64,000 nt of DNA from NCBI GenBank assembly GCA_963652365.1, contig CAVJTH010000013.1:1-64000 (forward strand), given 5' to 3'. The translations under genes and the position numbers were made by a program. Of this stretch, positions 31,894-40,244 are shown piece by piece. Position 1 is the stretch's first letter, and every line of letters starts with the position of its first letter. This stretch comes from Hallerella sp963652365 (GTDB lineage Bacteria; Fibrobacterota; Fibrobacteria; Fibrobacterales; Fibrobacteraceae). The notes under the pieces are model-generated. The model was not told the DNA's origin. It was given only the letters and a program-made list of their open reading frames with translations, and did no database searches.

Positions 31894-33183
31894 TTAGAAG
31901 TTGAGGAAAAATCCCAGGTTGGCGAGCAGGTTTTCTCCGTTGAAGGCGGCGGCGAAGGTCTTCTCGTAGATGACGTCTTCGAGACTCGCTTCCATCGCGA
32001 GCATCTTCCACTGGAAGCGCAGACCCAGCTGGGCTTTCGTCTGGGAAGAGTGCAACTGCATCAGGGTGTTTTCGGAATCGTCGTTGAACTTCACGTTTTC
32101 GTAGCCGAAGAGCAGGATGTTGTGGGAGAGACCGCCAAAGGCGAGCCAGTTCTCCGTGATGGCGACATCGGCCCAGATGTTCGGAGTCACCTGGAGACCG
32201 AGTTCCATGTGTTCCTTGAACGCTTCGTCGCTTGCGGCATCGCCCTTGTCAAAGAGCTGAACGGCGAGCATGTTGTTCGAACCGATCATGACGCGCGCCA
32301 TGTCGTTTGCAAGGACCTGCGTGGCAAAGTTGAAATACGGATCGATTTCGATGCGGCTGTTCGGGGAAGACACCTTGGTCGATTTTCCCCCCGTGGTCAC
32401 CTCCATGGTCTCTTCGTTGCGAAGGATCTGTGCACCGAGCGTCCATCCAAAAGTGCTTGCGCTCGGCGAATTGGTGAACGCTCCGGAAAGAGAAAGCTGC
32501 CACAGATCGTTTTCCACATCGTCGGTCGTCTCTTCGTCGGCGGTCGTGAGCCAGTCCGCCCTGATGGAGAACGCATACGCGCCCACGGGCATGGCGAACG
32601 TCACGCCGATATCGTCACCGAGATTGACAAGGGTCGTTTTCTGGTCATCCCCTTCTTTCGGCTTTTCCGTCAGGAAAGTCTTGGAGATTCCGAGATCCAC
32701 GCCGATACCGAACGAAGGCGTAGCGACACCGACGGTCAAAAGTCCGACCGTTCCCGCGGAATTGTCAAGTCCGCCGTAAAACGTGAGGCCCTTGTTGAAA
32801 GCGACATATCCGAGGCTGTTTGTCGGCTCCACATACAGGAACTGCCCGATCGCCATCATGTAGGGATAGCCGAGCTGTTCGCCAACGGTTGTCGCGGCAA
32901 GCTCGTTCCCGACGAAGTTGTAGGAATTTCCGCGGAGCACGTCCAGTTTGGACATCAAGTCGCCCGAAGCCTGCGGAGCAGGCGTTTCGGCGGCCGAAGA
33001 AGCCGGCGCGCTTGTCGAAGAAGCTTCCGGAGCGGTCTGTGCGGTCGGAGCAACCGGAGCGGCCACCTGTTCAACAAAAGAAGCGGGAGCGGGTTCCGCA
33101 ACCGGCGTTTCACCGTAATAATCCTGCGCAAAGATGGTCGCGGCGGCAACAGCGCTTGCGCTAGCCCATAATTTCAAGTTCAT
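31894..33183 (-). CDS. outer-membrane beta-barrel protein with Pro/Ala/Ser-rich linker
   Basis: 429 residues. Signal peptide ~1-19 (cut after IFA-Q). Residues ~20-75 are a low-complexity Pro/Ala/Ser/Glu linker, perhaps spanning the periplasm. The rest is strand-rich and ends in LGFFLNF with the terminal Phe of barrel proteins. I do not recognise a family; it may be a Fibrobacter-type porin. Followed by the small lipoprotein. Confidence 0.7.
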   Translation of the reverse strand: MNLKLWASASAVAAATIFAQDYYGETPVAEPAPASFVEQVAAPVAPTAQTAPEASSTSAPASSAAETPAPQASGDLMSKLDVLRGNSYNFVGNELAATTVGEQLGYPYMMAIGQFLYVEPTNSLGYVAFNKGLTFYGGLDNSAGTVGLLTVGVATPSFGIGVDLGISKTFLTEKPKEGDDQKTTLVNLGDDIGVTFAMPVGAYAFSIRADWLTTADEETTDDVENDLWQLSLSGAFTNSPSASTFGWTLGAQILRNEETMEVTTGGKSTKVSSPNSRIEIDPYFNFATQVLANDMARVMIGSNNMLAVQLFDKGDAASDEAFKEHMELGLQVTPNIWADVAITENWLAFGGLSHNILLFGYENVKFNDDSENTLMQLHSSQTKAQLGLRFQWKMLAMEASLEDVIYEKTFAAAFNGENLLANLGFFLNF

Positions 33184-33314
33184 GAAACCTCCAGTCTGTT
33201 AAGATTGAACTTGCCTCGTGTAAATATAATAAGAAAAATTCAAAGGTTCTGCAATCGATCCATGTCCAAATCTTGAACATTGGCTTTTTAAAGCCGTTCA
33301 TCCGTTCAAATTTC

Positions 33315-33326
33315 TATTTTAGAACC
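33315..33326 (+). promoter_or_regulatory. leaderless-type promoter core of the lipocalin-like gene
   Basis: TATTTT (33315-33320), six bases, ATG at 33327; no ribosome site. Confidence 0.55.
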
Positions 33327-34358
33327 ATGCGAAGATTCAAGCCTGTCTTTTTCGTTCTTGTCCTTGCGGGCGTGGCAATCGCCGAACCGGAAAGAGTCAA
33401 GATTCCCCAAGGAGCCGTTCGAAGCGCGACGGCGTCCGACTTTCTCGCCAAGACGCTGAAGTCCAGGGAATCAACCGAAACATGGACATACTCGTTTGTC
33501 TTCGACAACGGGACAAGAGCCTACGTCAATTACGCCTTTCTCGACATTCCGACATCCGGAAAAAAGCTCAGCTGCGACATCGCGTTCCAGAATTTCAAGG
33601 GAAAAAACTACAGTGTCGGACGACAATATCCGCCCGAACGCTACACGGAAGACAAGGCAAAAGTCCGCATTTCCATCAAGGAAGAGTATCTGATGGAGGG
33701 AACGCCCGGCAAGGGACATCGCACGCTTTTTACCGCCAACAAGAACGGCAAGTTTCTGCTCGACTTGACGTTTCTGAGCGCACAGGCGTCAAAGGTTCCG
33801 GGAGACGGCCTATGGAAAGTTTCCGGAAAGAGCCACGGCGAAGTCGTGCTGATTCCTTACGGCAGGGTATCGGGAAAAATCGCCTACGATAGCGACACGC
33901 TCGAAGTGAAAGGCTATGGCTACCTGGAGCATACATGGCAAACCGGCAACGCAACGGACATCGCGCGGAGAGCCTTCAACGTCAGCGAAGCGACCCGCGG
34001 AGCCTATGCCGGACGTCTTGGCATTTCGCCCGACGGCGAACCCTTCGGCTACCTGATCCATCGAACGTCCGAAGAAGTCAAGGTCCTTTTTCCCAAGGCG
34101 ATCCTGGAAAACGGAAAACCCTATAGCGGCAAGGAATTTCCCAGTGCGGCGTTTCAAATCGTCTGGAAAAATTCCCCGGACACGCTTTCGATCGACATGT
34201 CGAAGCCCCGGCAGAAATTTTCCATGCTCGAGAATTTTGACGGCTGGCTTGCGAAGAAAGCGGCAAAGCTCATGCTCGGCGGCGAAATCTTCTTTTGGCG
34301 CGGGCGTTCAAGAAGCGCCAGCGGACTGGTTTTCGACTGGAGCATTACGGGCATTTGA
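33327..34358 (+). CDS. exported lipocalin-like (AttH/CrtC-fold) protein, tentative
   Basis: 343 residues. Signal peptide ~1-20 (VLVLAGVAIA-E). Two halves of beta-rich sequence; YGYLEHTWQTGNATDIARRAF and GRLGISPDGEPFGYLIH recall the AttH/CrtC/Svf1 double-lipocalin fold, where an aromatic-His-Trp motif closes the second barrel. That reading is tentative. The start 33327 is preferred over an upstream frame at 33273 because of the promoter core and signal peptide. It ends 17 bases before ubiE. Confidence 0.5.
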   Translation: MRRFKPVFFVLVLAGVAIAEPERVKIPQGAVRSATASDFLAKTLKSRESTETWTYSFVFDNGTRAYVNYAFLDIPTSGKKLSCDIAFQNFKGKNYSVGRQYPPERYTEDKAKVRISIKEEYLMEGTPGKGHRTLFTANKNGKFLLDLTFLSAQASKVPGDGLWKVSGKSHGEVVLIPYGRVSGKIAYDSDTLEVKGYGYLEHTWQTGNATDIARRAFNVSEATRGAYAGRLGISPDGEPFGYLIHRTSEEVKVLFPKAILENGKPYSGKEFPSAAFQIVWKNSPDTLSIDMSKPRQKFSMLENFDGWLAKKAAKLMLGGEIFFWRGRSRSASGLVFDWSITGI

Positions 34359-34363
34359 ATTTC

Positions 34364-34375
34364 TAGATTTGCGCC
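34364..34375 (+). promoter_or_regulatory. leaderless-type promoter core of ubiE
   Basis: TAGATT (34364-34369), six bases, ATG at 34376. Confidence 0.6.
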
Positions 34376-35065
34376 ATGCTCTCCCCTGTTCGAAAAATGT
34401 TTGACGATATTTCGAAAAGCTATGACTTGCTCAATCATACGCTCAGCGGATTTCGGGATGTCGGATGGCGAAAAGCCTGTTGCCGCGAACTGAAGCGACT
34501 GTCTCCGGGAAAGAAGATGCTCGACCTGTGCGGTGGAACCGGAGACTTTGCGGCGACTTTCGAAAAGATTGTCGGAAAGCCGCAGGCGGCGATTCTCGGC
34601 GACTTTTCGTTCGGGATGCTTTCCCGTTCCAAGAACAAGAAGACCTCGGCGCGCCCTGTACAGCTCGACGCGATGCAGATGCCGTTTCGCGATGCGACGT
34701 TCGATGTCATCCTGAACGGTTTCGGGATGCGGAACCTGCCGGATGCGGAAAACGGGCTCAAGGAATCGCATCGAGTCCTCGCCCCGGGCGGATACCTGAT
34801 GGTCCTCGAATTCTTTTCTCCAAGGAATCCGTTCAATACGTTCTTTTACAAGAAGCTCGCTCCGCTTTTCATTCCCGTTGTCGGCGCGCTTTTTAGCGGA
34901 AAGCGTTCCGCCTACGAATACCTGGTCGAATCGATCATCCGTTTCTTGCCCGTCAAGGAGTTCGCGCGGCTTGCGGAAAGAACGGGATTTGACGTTGTCC
35001 ATGTGAAACCCTGCGATTTCGGCATCGCCTACCGGGTCCTGCTCCGAAAAAGAGATTCCGCATGA
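34376..35065 (+). CDS. ubiE: demethylmenaquinone/ubiquinone C-methyltransferase
   Basis: 229 residues. SAM-dependent methyltransferase: motif I MLDLCGGTGDFA, UbiE signature NGFGMRNLPDAENGLKESHR, then VLAPGGYLMVLEF. FDDISKSYDLLNHTLSG is the conserved N terminus. In an anaerobe without ubiquinone it would act on demethylmenaquinone. It overlaps ubiX by four bases (ATGA), giving a tight ubiE-ubiX-ubiA operon. Confidence 0.93.
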   Translation: MLSPVRKMFDDISKSYDLLNHTLSGFRDVGWRKACCRELKRLSPGKKMLDLCGGTGDFAATFEKIVGKPQAAILGDFSFGMLSRSKNKKTSARPVQLDAMQMPFRDATFDVILNGFGMRNLPDAENGLKESHRVLAPGGYLMVLEFFSPRNPFNTFFYKKLAPLFIPVVGALFSGKRSAYEYLVESIIRFLPVKEFARLAERTGFDVVHVKPCDFGIAYRVLLRKRDSA

Positions 35066-35616
35066 GCCATTTTCTCTTGGGCGTTACCGGAGCATCGGGG
35101 TCGATTTACGCGGCGCGGACTCTTTTCCATTTGAAGCGCCTGGGGCACGCGGTATCGCTGGTCGAAACCTCTGCCGGAAAGTCCGTCGCGAAGTTCGAAG
35201 GAGTTTCCGACGCGCTCTTGAAGGCGGACGTCATCTTGGAAAGCGACGATTTCTTCGCGGAAGCGGCGAGCGGAAATTCGGATTTTTCGGGGATGGCGAT
35301 TGTCCCCTGTTCGATGGGAACCCTTGGCAAGGTCGCTTGCGGAATTGCGGACAACCTGCTTTCGCGCGCTGCCGATGTCTGCCTGAAGGAACGCCGTCCA
35401 CTGGTCGTCGTTCCGCGAGAAATGCCTTACAATCTGATTCATCTGGAAAACATGACGCGCCTGCTTCGGGCCGGTGCGACAATCGTTTCGGCAAGCCCGC
35501 ACTTTTACACAAAGCCCCAGACTGTCGAAGACCTGGTCGATACGGTCGTTTCCAAGATCTTGACTCATCTGGGAGTTTCCAACGAAATCGTCCCAAAATG
35601 GGGATCCTGTCGATGA
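35062..35616 (+). CDS. ubiX: flavin prenyltransferase UbiX
   Basis: 184 residues. Makes the prenylated FMN cofactor of UbiD-type decarboxylases. VTGASGSIYAARTL binds FMN phosphate; IVPCSMGTLGKVACGIADNLLSRAADV and the RRPLVVVPREMP loop are family hallmarks. Coupled by ATGA overlaps to ubiE before and ubiA after. No ubiD is in the window. Confidence 0.94.
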   Translation: MSHFLLGVTGASGSIYAARTLFHLKRLGHAVSLVETSAGKSVAKFEGVSDALLKADVILESDDFFAEAASGNSDFSGMAIVPCSMGTLGKVACGIADNLLSRAADVCLKERRPLVVVPREMPYNLIHLENMTRLLRAGATIVSASPHFYTKPQTVEDLVDTVVSKILTHLGVSNEIVPKWGSCR

Positions 35617-36512
35617 AAGTCCTCTCGAAAATCGCGGAGCTCGGACATCTTGTCCGCTTCAGTCATTCCCTGTTCGCGATGCCTTTTGCGCTCGGTTCGA
35701 TGTGGGTCGCGGCGAACGGATTTCGCGGAATGTCCGCCGTCTCCATTTTCAAGCTGGTGTTCCTGATCGTCGGCTGCATGGTGACAGCGCGAAATTCGTC
35801 GATGTCCTTCAACCGCCTCGTCGATGCCAAGTATGACGCGAAAAACCCGAGAACGGCAAAAAGGCACTTGCCTGCGGGAAGAATGCGGAAGAAATCCGTC
35901 ATCGGGTTTATCGTCGCCAACGGAATCCTGTTCTGTGCCTTTTCCTGGATGCTGAACCCTCTTGCCGGCATCTGCTCCGCGCCCGTCTGGCTTGCGCTCC
36001 TTTTCTATTCTTACTGGAAACGCTTTTCGTGGCTTTGCCACTGGTATCTGGGATTTGCCATCGGGATGAGTCCCCTCGGAGCGTGGATTGCCGTGCGCGG
36101 AGAGTTCGCCGCCTTCCCGATTTTTCTCCTGTTCATTCTGATGCTCTGGATGGGAGGCTTTGACATTATCTACGCGACGCAAGACGAAGAAGTCGATCGC
36201 CAATGCGGACTTCATTCGGTCCCCGCCCGCTTCGGAAGAAATCGCGCCTTGAAGATTGCGCTCGCAAGCCATGTCGCGATGCTCGCCCTCTGTGTCATTT
36301 TTGGCGTGTATTGGAAAATGGGCATTGCCTGGTGGAGCGTCTTTTCCCTGATGACGGTCGCCATTCTCTATATCCATCTGTTCCGAAAGTCGGACGACCT
36401 CGACGCGATGAACCGCGACTTCTTTCTGGCAAATGTCGGCGTGAGCGTCTTGGTCATGATAGGGCTCGTTGTCTGGATTCTTCTGGGAGGAAATGTCGAT
36501 GCGTTCGGGTAA
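35613..36512 (+). CDS. ubiA: UbiA-family aromatic prenyltransferase (MqnP-like)
   Basis: 299 residues from ATG 35613 (ATGA overlap with ubiX). About eight membrane segments. First Asp-rich site NRLVDAKYDAKNPRTAKR and second DEEVDRQCG bind prenyl diphosphate through Mg. It attaches a polyprenyl chain to an aromatic acid. With UbiX and UbiE beside it, this could be the MqnP step of the futalosine menaquinone route; that is inference. Confidence 0.88.
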   Translation: MKVLSKIAELGHLVRFSHSLFAMPFALGSMWVAANGFRGMSAVSIFKLVFLIVGCMVTARNSSMSFNRLVDAKYDAKNPRTAKRHLPAGRMRKKSVIGFIVANGILFCAFSWMLNPLAGICSAPVWLALLFYSYWKRFSWLCHWYLGFAIGMSPLGAWIAVRGEFAAFPIFLLFILMLWMGGFDIIYATQDEEVDRQCGLHSVPARFGRNRALKIALASHVAMLALCVIFGVYWKMGIAWWSVFSLMTVAILYIHLFRKSDDLDAMNRDFFLANVGVSVLVMIGLVVWILLGGNVDAFG

Positions 36513-36690
36513 GCGAAAATTCTGCCATCGAGCCGGAGTCTTTTTTGCCGCGCTCTCCCTGTTCGACGTGTTGGGAATCGAATTCGGATTCTTGCCGCAA
36601 GCCGAGGCGGAATTCGCCTTGAACGTCTTGATTGTCCTGCTCGCGATTTCGATCGGTGCCGGATTCTATTTCAAGAATCGCGAAGGGTGA
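36499..36690 (+). CDS. small membrane protein after ubiA
   Basis: 63 residues with two hydrophobic segments (AGVFFAALSLFDVLGI and ALNVLIVLLAISIGAGFYF). The ATG at 36499 has GGGAGG eight bases upstream; the ATG at 36493 is too close to it. It overlaps the ubiA end by 14 bases. No family recognised; possibly a bona fide fourth gene of the operon. Confidence 0.5.
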   Translation: MRSGKRKFCHRAGVFFAALSLFDVLGIEFGFLPQAEAEFALNVLIVLLAISIGAGFYFKNREG

Positions 36691-36730
36691 AATTGCGAAT
36701 TTTCATCGTCAGGCAAATCCAGACATACTT

Positions 36731-36759
36731 AAAATCGACAAAATCTGTCATGCGATTTT
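36731..36759. terminator. hairpin between convergent ubiA operon and birA
   Basis: AAAATC/GATTTT outer arms and GACA/TGTC inner arms around AAATC, with a four-base bulge. A-run on one side and T-run on the other allow use in both directions. Confidence 0.5.
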
Positions 36760-36772
36760 AGCGCGATAATTT

Positions 36773-37555
36773 TCAAATTTCCAGATCGCCCGTATGCCGG
36801 GTGATGACTTGACCGGATTTCGTACAAAATAACAGGCTGCCGTCATCGTTGATATCGAGAATCGTCCCTTCGATAGTTTCGGAGCCTTCCACGATTTTTC
36901 CCGGGTTCCCGATGAACCGGTCCATTTTTCGCCATTCGTCAATCCAGGGCGAGACGCCCTTTGCCTGGGCGAGTTCTACGGACTGCCGAAGCGCGTCGAT
37001 GATCGTCTGCAAGAGAATTTCGCGATTGACGGAACGCGCCAGGAGAATCTTTAGGCTGGAAACCGGACGGTCGATGTCTTTCAAATCGTCTTCGTCGGCA
37101 TTGACGTCAAGACCGATACCCAGCGCGAGAAGCTTTTCTCCGCGTCTATCGAGAATTTCCGAAATCATCCCGCATATTTTTTTCTTTTCGCAAAGAATGT
37201 CGTTTGGCCATTTGACGCTCGCATCGACACCGATTTTTCGAAGGACCTGCGCAATGGCGATGGCGCTGATCTGCATCAGCTGGGGATATTCTCTCGGCGC
37301 GAACTTTTCGAGCGGATAGAGAATGTCGAAGTAGAGATTTTTTCCCTCGGGCGAAAGCCATTTCCGGTTGTGCCTGCCGCGGCCGCTCGATTGCGAATCG
37401 GCAACAATGACATCGCCGGCTTCGAGATCTTGCAAGTTTTCCTTGCTGTAGCTGTGCGTACTTTCCAGGAGGGGAAAAAGCCGTGCCTTTTTTCCGTCAA
37501 ATCCGTAAACTTCCCAGGATTCAAAAGGGCGTTCCGCAGAAAAGAAATCTTCCAT
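36773..37555 (-). CDS. birA: biotin--protein ligase, no DNA-binding domain
   Basis: 260 residues. Activates biotin with ATP and attaches it to carboxylase carrier proteins. The biotinyl-AMP loop is GRGRHNRKW (58-66); SVKWPNDILCEKKKICGMISE is the catalytic core and LGIGLDVNA follows. The N-terminal helix-turn-helix of E. coli BirA is missing, so it is a class I ligase without repressor function. Confidence 0.94.
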   Translation of the reverse strand: MEDFFSAERPFESWEVYGFDGKKARLFPLLESTHSYSKENLQDLEAGDVIVADSQSSGRGRHNRKWLSPEGKNLYFDILYPLEKFAPREYPQLMQISAIAIAQVLRKIGVDASVKWPNDILCEKKKICGMISEILDRRGEKLLALGIGLDVNADEDDLKDIDRPVSSLKILLARSVNREILLQTIIDALRQSVELAQAKGVSPWIDEWRKMDRFIGNPGKIVEGSETIEGTILDINDDGSLLFCTKSGQVITRHTGDLEI

Positions 37556-37567
37556 GCGACAATAATA
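37556..37567 (-). promoter_or_regulatory. leaderless-type promoter core of birA
   Basis: On the minus strand TATTAT (37567-37562), six bases, ATG at 37555. Confidence 0.55.
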
Positions 37568-37656
37568 ATTTTAATTTCAGGGAGAATCCCGGCCGGCAAA
37601 GTTTTATCGGCATCAAAAGTTCGGATTCAAGGATTTCAAGTCACAAAGGAATCGGC

Positions 37657-38898
37657 ATGAAACTGTTGCGATTTTTGGATGAAGCGGTGACGCCATGGCA
37701 TGCGGCGAAAAGCATTTCGCAAAGGCTCCTGGATGCGGGATTTGTCGAATTGAAAGAAACGGATCCCTGGAACTTGCAAAGCGGAAAGCCATACTTTGCA
37801 AAGCGCGGAGCCGCTCTCCTTGCGTTTCGGATGCCGGCGAGATGGACTGCGAAAACGCGGTTTCAGATCGCATCCGCCCATACGGACTTCCCGGCGCTGA
37901 AAATCACTCCGAACCCGGACAGGCAAATCGCAGGCATTCGCCTGATCCATCCGGAAGTCTATGGCGGAGCCTTGCTCAACACCTGGTTCGACAGGGACTT
38001 GGGAATCGCCGGAATCGCCGTGACGCAAAACGGGAACCGCCTCGAAGAAACGCCTGTCCGGTTGAAGACTCTGTGCCGCATTCCGGAACTTGCGATACAC
38101 TTGAACCGAAACATCAACGAGGACGGCTTTCGGGTGAATCCTCAAGTCCAGCTGGACGCCTGTTTTTCTTCGGACGAATCGCGAACATTCGTTTCGATGC
38201 TAGAAGAAGAAGTCGGGAAAAAGGTTGTCGATTTCGACATGCAGTTCTTCGATGCGCAAGCGGCATCGCTCGGAGGATTTTCAAGAGAATGGATTTATTC
38301 CGGACGCCTGGACAACCTACTTTCTTGCGAAGCGATTCTTTGCGGAATCACGGACGCTTCGACCGATTCGGAAAATTTCCGGGGCGCGTTTTTCTTCAAC
38401 GGCGAGGAAATCGGCTCGGAAACGCGTGACGGCGCAGCGGGTAATTTTTCCGAGGCCATGCTTTTTCGAATCGCGGAATCCGTACAAATGAACCGCGGAG
38501 AACTGTTCGGGCGACTTTCCGACTCCATTCTCTTTTCGCTCGATGTCGCCCATGCGACACACCCGGCCGATACGGAAAAAATGGAACCGAACCATTCGCC
38601 CCTTTTGGGGCATGGAATCGTCTTGAAGACAAACGCGAAAAAACGCTACGCCAGCGAAGCGATTTCGAACGCGTATCTGAGAAGACTTTGCGAATCACGG
38701 GAAATTCCGCTTCAGGTTTTTGTCTGCCGAAACGATATGCCCTGCGGAAGCACCGTCGGGCCAAGACTTTCGGCGACACTCGGCATTCCGACAGTCGATA
38801 TGGGAGAAGCGATTCTTTCGATGCACAGCATCCGCGAAATGGCTTCGGTCAAGGACCACGAAAGAATGCGAAACGCGATGCGCGCATTCCTTGGCTAG
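37657..38898 (+). CDS. M18 family aminopeptidase
   Basis: 413 residues from ATG 37657 (AAAGGA upstream). Zinc exopeptidase: SAHTDFPALK holds the first ligand, YSGRLDNLLSC the bridging Asp, FNGEEIGS the catalytic and ligand Glu pair, SLDVAHATHP and ILSMHSIREM further ligands. Releases N-terminal, often acidic, residues in cytoplasmic peptide turnover. Stands alone between birA and the barrel gene. Confidence 0.9.
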   Translation: MKLLRFLDEAVTPWHAAKSISQRLLDAGFVELKETDPWNLQSGKPYFAKRGAALLAFRMPARWTAKTRFQIASAHTDFPALKITPNPDRQIAGIRLIHPEVYGGALLNTWFDRDLGIAGIAVTQNGNRLEETPVRLKTLCRIPELAIHLNRNINEDGFRVNPQVQLDACFSSDESRTFVSMLEEEVGKKVVDFDMQFFDAQAASLGGFSREWIYSGRLDNLLSCEAILCGITDASTDSENFRGAFFFNGEEIGSETRDGAAGNFSEAMLFRIAESVQMNRGELFGRLSDSILFSLDVAHATHPADTEKMEPNHSPLLGHGIVLKTNAKKRYASEAISNAYLRRLCESREIPLQVFVCRNDMPCGSTVGPRLSATLGIPTVDMGEAILSMHSIREMASVKDHERMRNAMRAFLG

Positions 38899-38908
38899 AG
38901 ACGTTGAG

Positions 38909-38994
38909 ACTTTTTTGTATTTTCCTGGAACTTTTTTGTCTTGAATCCAAGAAATCCGTTCCCGGACATCTCGAAAAAATCGATTTTCCGGGAA
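38909..38994 (+). promoter_or_regulatory. possible activator region upstream of the sigma54 promoter
   Basis: ACTTTTTTGT occurs twice (38909-38918 and 38930-38939), 21 bases apart, two helical turns. An inverted repeat TTCCCGG (38959-38965)/CCGGGAA (38988-38994) follows, 11 bases before the -24 element. The inverted repeat may instead end the aminopeptidase mRNA. Confidence 0.4.
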
Positions 38995-39004
38995 AAATGA
39001 AAAA

Positions 39005-39020
39005 TGGCACGGCTTTTGCA
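39005..39020 (+). promoter_or_regulatory. sigma54 (-24/-12) promoter
   Basis: TGGCAC (39005-39010) and TTGCA (39016-39020) match the consensus TGGCAC-N5-TTGCA, with GG and GC separated by exactly ten bases. The predicted start is near 39031, 28 bases before the barrel gene ATG at 39059, with AAGGA (39048-39052) as ribosome site. Confidence 0.85.
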
Positions 39021-39058
39021 TAGCGTATCGTGAAGGAACCCTCAACCAAGGATACAAC

Positions 39059-40180
39059 ATGACGCACAAAATTCTTCTTCTTTCCACGCCGCTTGTCGTT
39101 TCTTCCCTTCTGTTTGCGCAGGAGTCGGGAGCAAAGAGCGAAGGACCGACATTCAACGTTTCGGGATCCGTCGAGTTCGAAGCGAATACGCATTTCAAGC
39201 AGGTCGATCCGCGAAGCGAAATCGACAACAACGCCCAGGACAACAAGTGGTTTCACGATTACTCTTCGACATTCGATCTGCTTTTCCAGGTAAAGTTCAA
39301 CGATAAATGGTCGGCAGAAGCCGCGATTTCGGCCGACGGAGACGGAACCGCGCCTGGATTTGCCTACGACGGTGCCTTTATCCAATACCAGCTGAACGAC
39401 AATATCGCCATCAAGGCGGGAGACTTCACCTACTCGGAAGGCGCCTTTCGCTATTACGACTATGACGACCCTGGCGATGCCGCTGCCGGAATGATGGAGC
39501 GGAACATCCGCGGATTCGAGCTGGACGCTTACGGCCTGACCCTTGGACTTGGGTTCGGAACGGACGATGACGATTGCGAAGCGTCCGATGCGGGATGCAC
39601 GACTTACGCCCTCCACGCCGCCTATGACATTTCGCTTGGCGAAAACACCATTCGTCCCTATGTGAACTACAAGAGCTACCAGGTCGAAAACGGCAACAGC
39701 CTGCGTGCCGGCGTCACCGCGAATCTCCTGCTTGGCAAGGTGGCGAACGTCCAGGTCGTCTATGGGCTGTATTCCGACGCTCTTTCGGAAGATTCTCCCA
39801 AGATGAGCCACGCCTTTGCCGTGGAACCGAAACTGAGCTTTGGAAAGCTCTCGGTAAAGGGAACGGCTTACTACGCCATTCTTGACGACGAGAATCCGAC
39901 AAGCGTTGATGCCCCGGAATACATGTTCGCCTATGTCGAGCCGGCGTTCAGCCTGGCGGAAAACCTTTCGCTCGGCATCCAGGGCGAATATCACACGATG
40001 ACGCTTGACGACGATGCCGATCTGGCGCAGGTGTTTGTCGGTCCCAAGGCGTATTTCTCTCCGACGGAAAATCTTTCGCTCGAAGGCTATGTCCGCGCCT
40101 GCGTGCCGCTCGGAGATGATTATGGCGATTCGGACGATGTCTATCTTGGCGCCGGAGCCTACGTCGGTTTCACCTTCTAG
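39059..40180 (+). CDS. outer-membrane porin-like barrel under sigma54 control
   Basis: 373 residues. Signal peptide ~1-20 (LLFA-Q). Short periplasmic turns and long strands, with the end GAGAYVGFTF carrying the terminal Phe. Loops are very acidic (GTDDDDCEASDAGC), perhaps for cation binding. Resembles general porins of Gram-negative bacteria; family not recognised. A consensus sigma54 promoter directly upstream suggests control by nitrogen or carbon supply, or by the NifA-like activator at 9813. Confidence 0.75.
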   Translation: MTHKILLLSTPLVVSSLLFAQESGAKSEGPTFNVSGSVEFEANTHFKQVDPRSEIDNNAQDNKWFHDYSSTFDLLFQVKFNDKWSAEAAISADGDGTAPGFAYDGAFIQYQLNDNIAIKAGDFTYSEGAFRYYDYDDPGDAAAGMMERNIRGFELDAYGLTLGLGFGTDDDDCEASDAGCTTYALHAAYDISLGENTIRPYVNYKSYQVENGNSLRAGVTANLLLGKVANVQVVYGLYSDALSEDSPKMSHAFAVEPKLSFGKLSVKGTAYYAILDDENPTSVDAPEYMFAYVEPAFSLAENLSLGIQGEYHTMTLDDDADLAQVFVGPKAYFSPTENLSLEGYVRACVPLGDDYGDSDDVYLGAGAYVGFTF

Positions 40181-40194
40181 AATCCTTGTCGTCA

Positions 40195-40239
40195 AAGGCC
40201 GTCTTGCAAATAGGCAAGGCGGTCTTTTTTTTATTTTTT
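40195..40239 (+). terminator. rho-independent terminator of the porin gene
   Basis: GGCCGTCTTGC (40197-40207) pairs with GCAAGGCGGTC (40214-40224), followed by eight T. The T-rich tail also contains the TATTTT preceding fmt. Confidence 0.85.
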
Positions 40240-40244
40240 CTCCT

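Noticed and set aside
30610..33171. An 853-codon plus-strand frame across ddh and the barrel gene
   Set aside because: It spans two genes and their terminator on the other strand; shadow frame.
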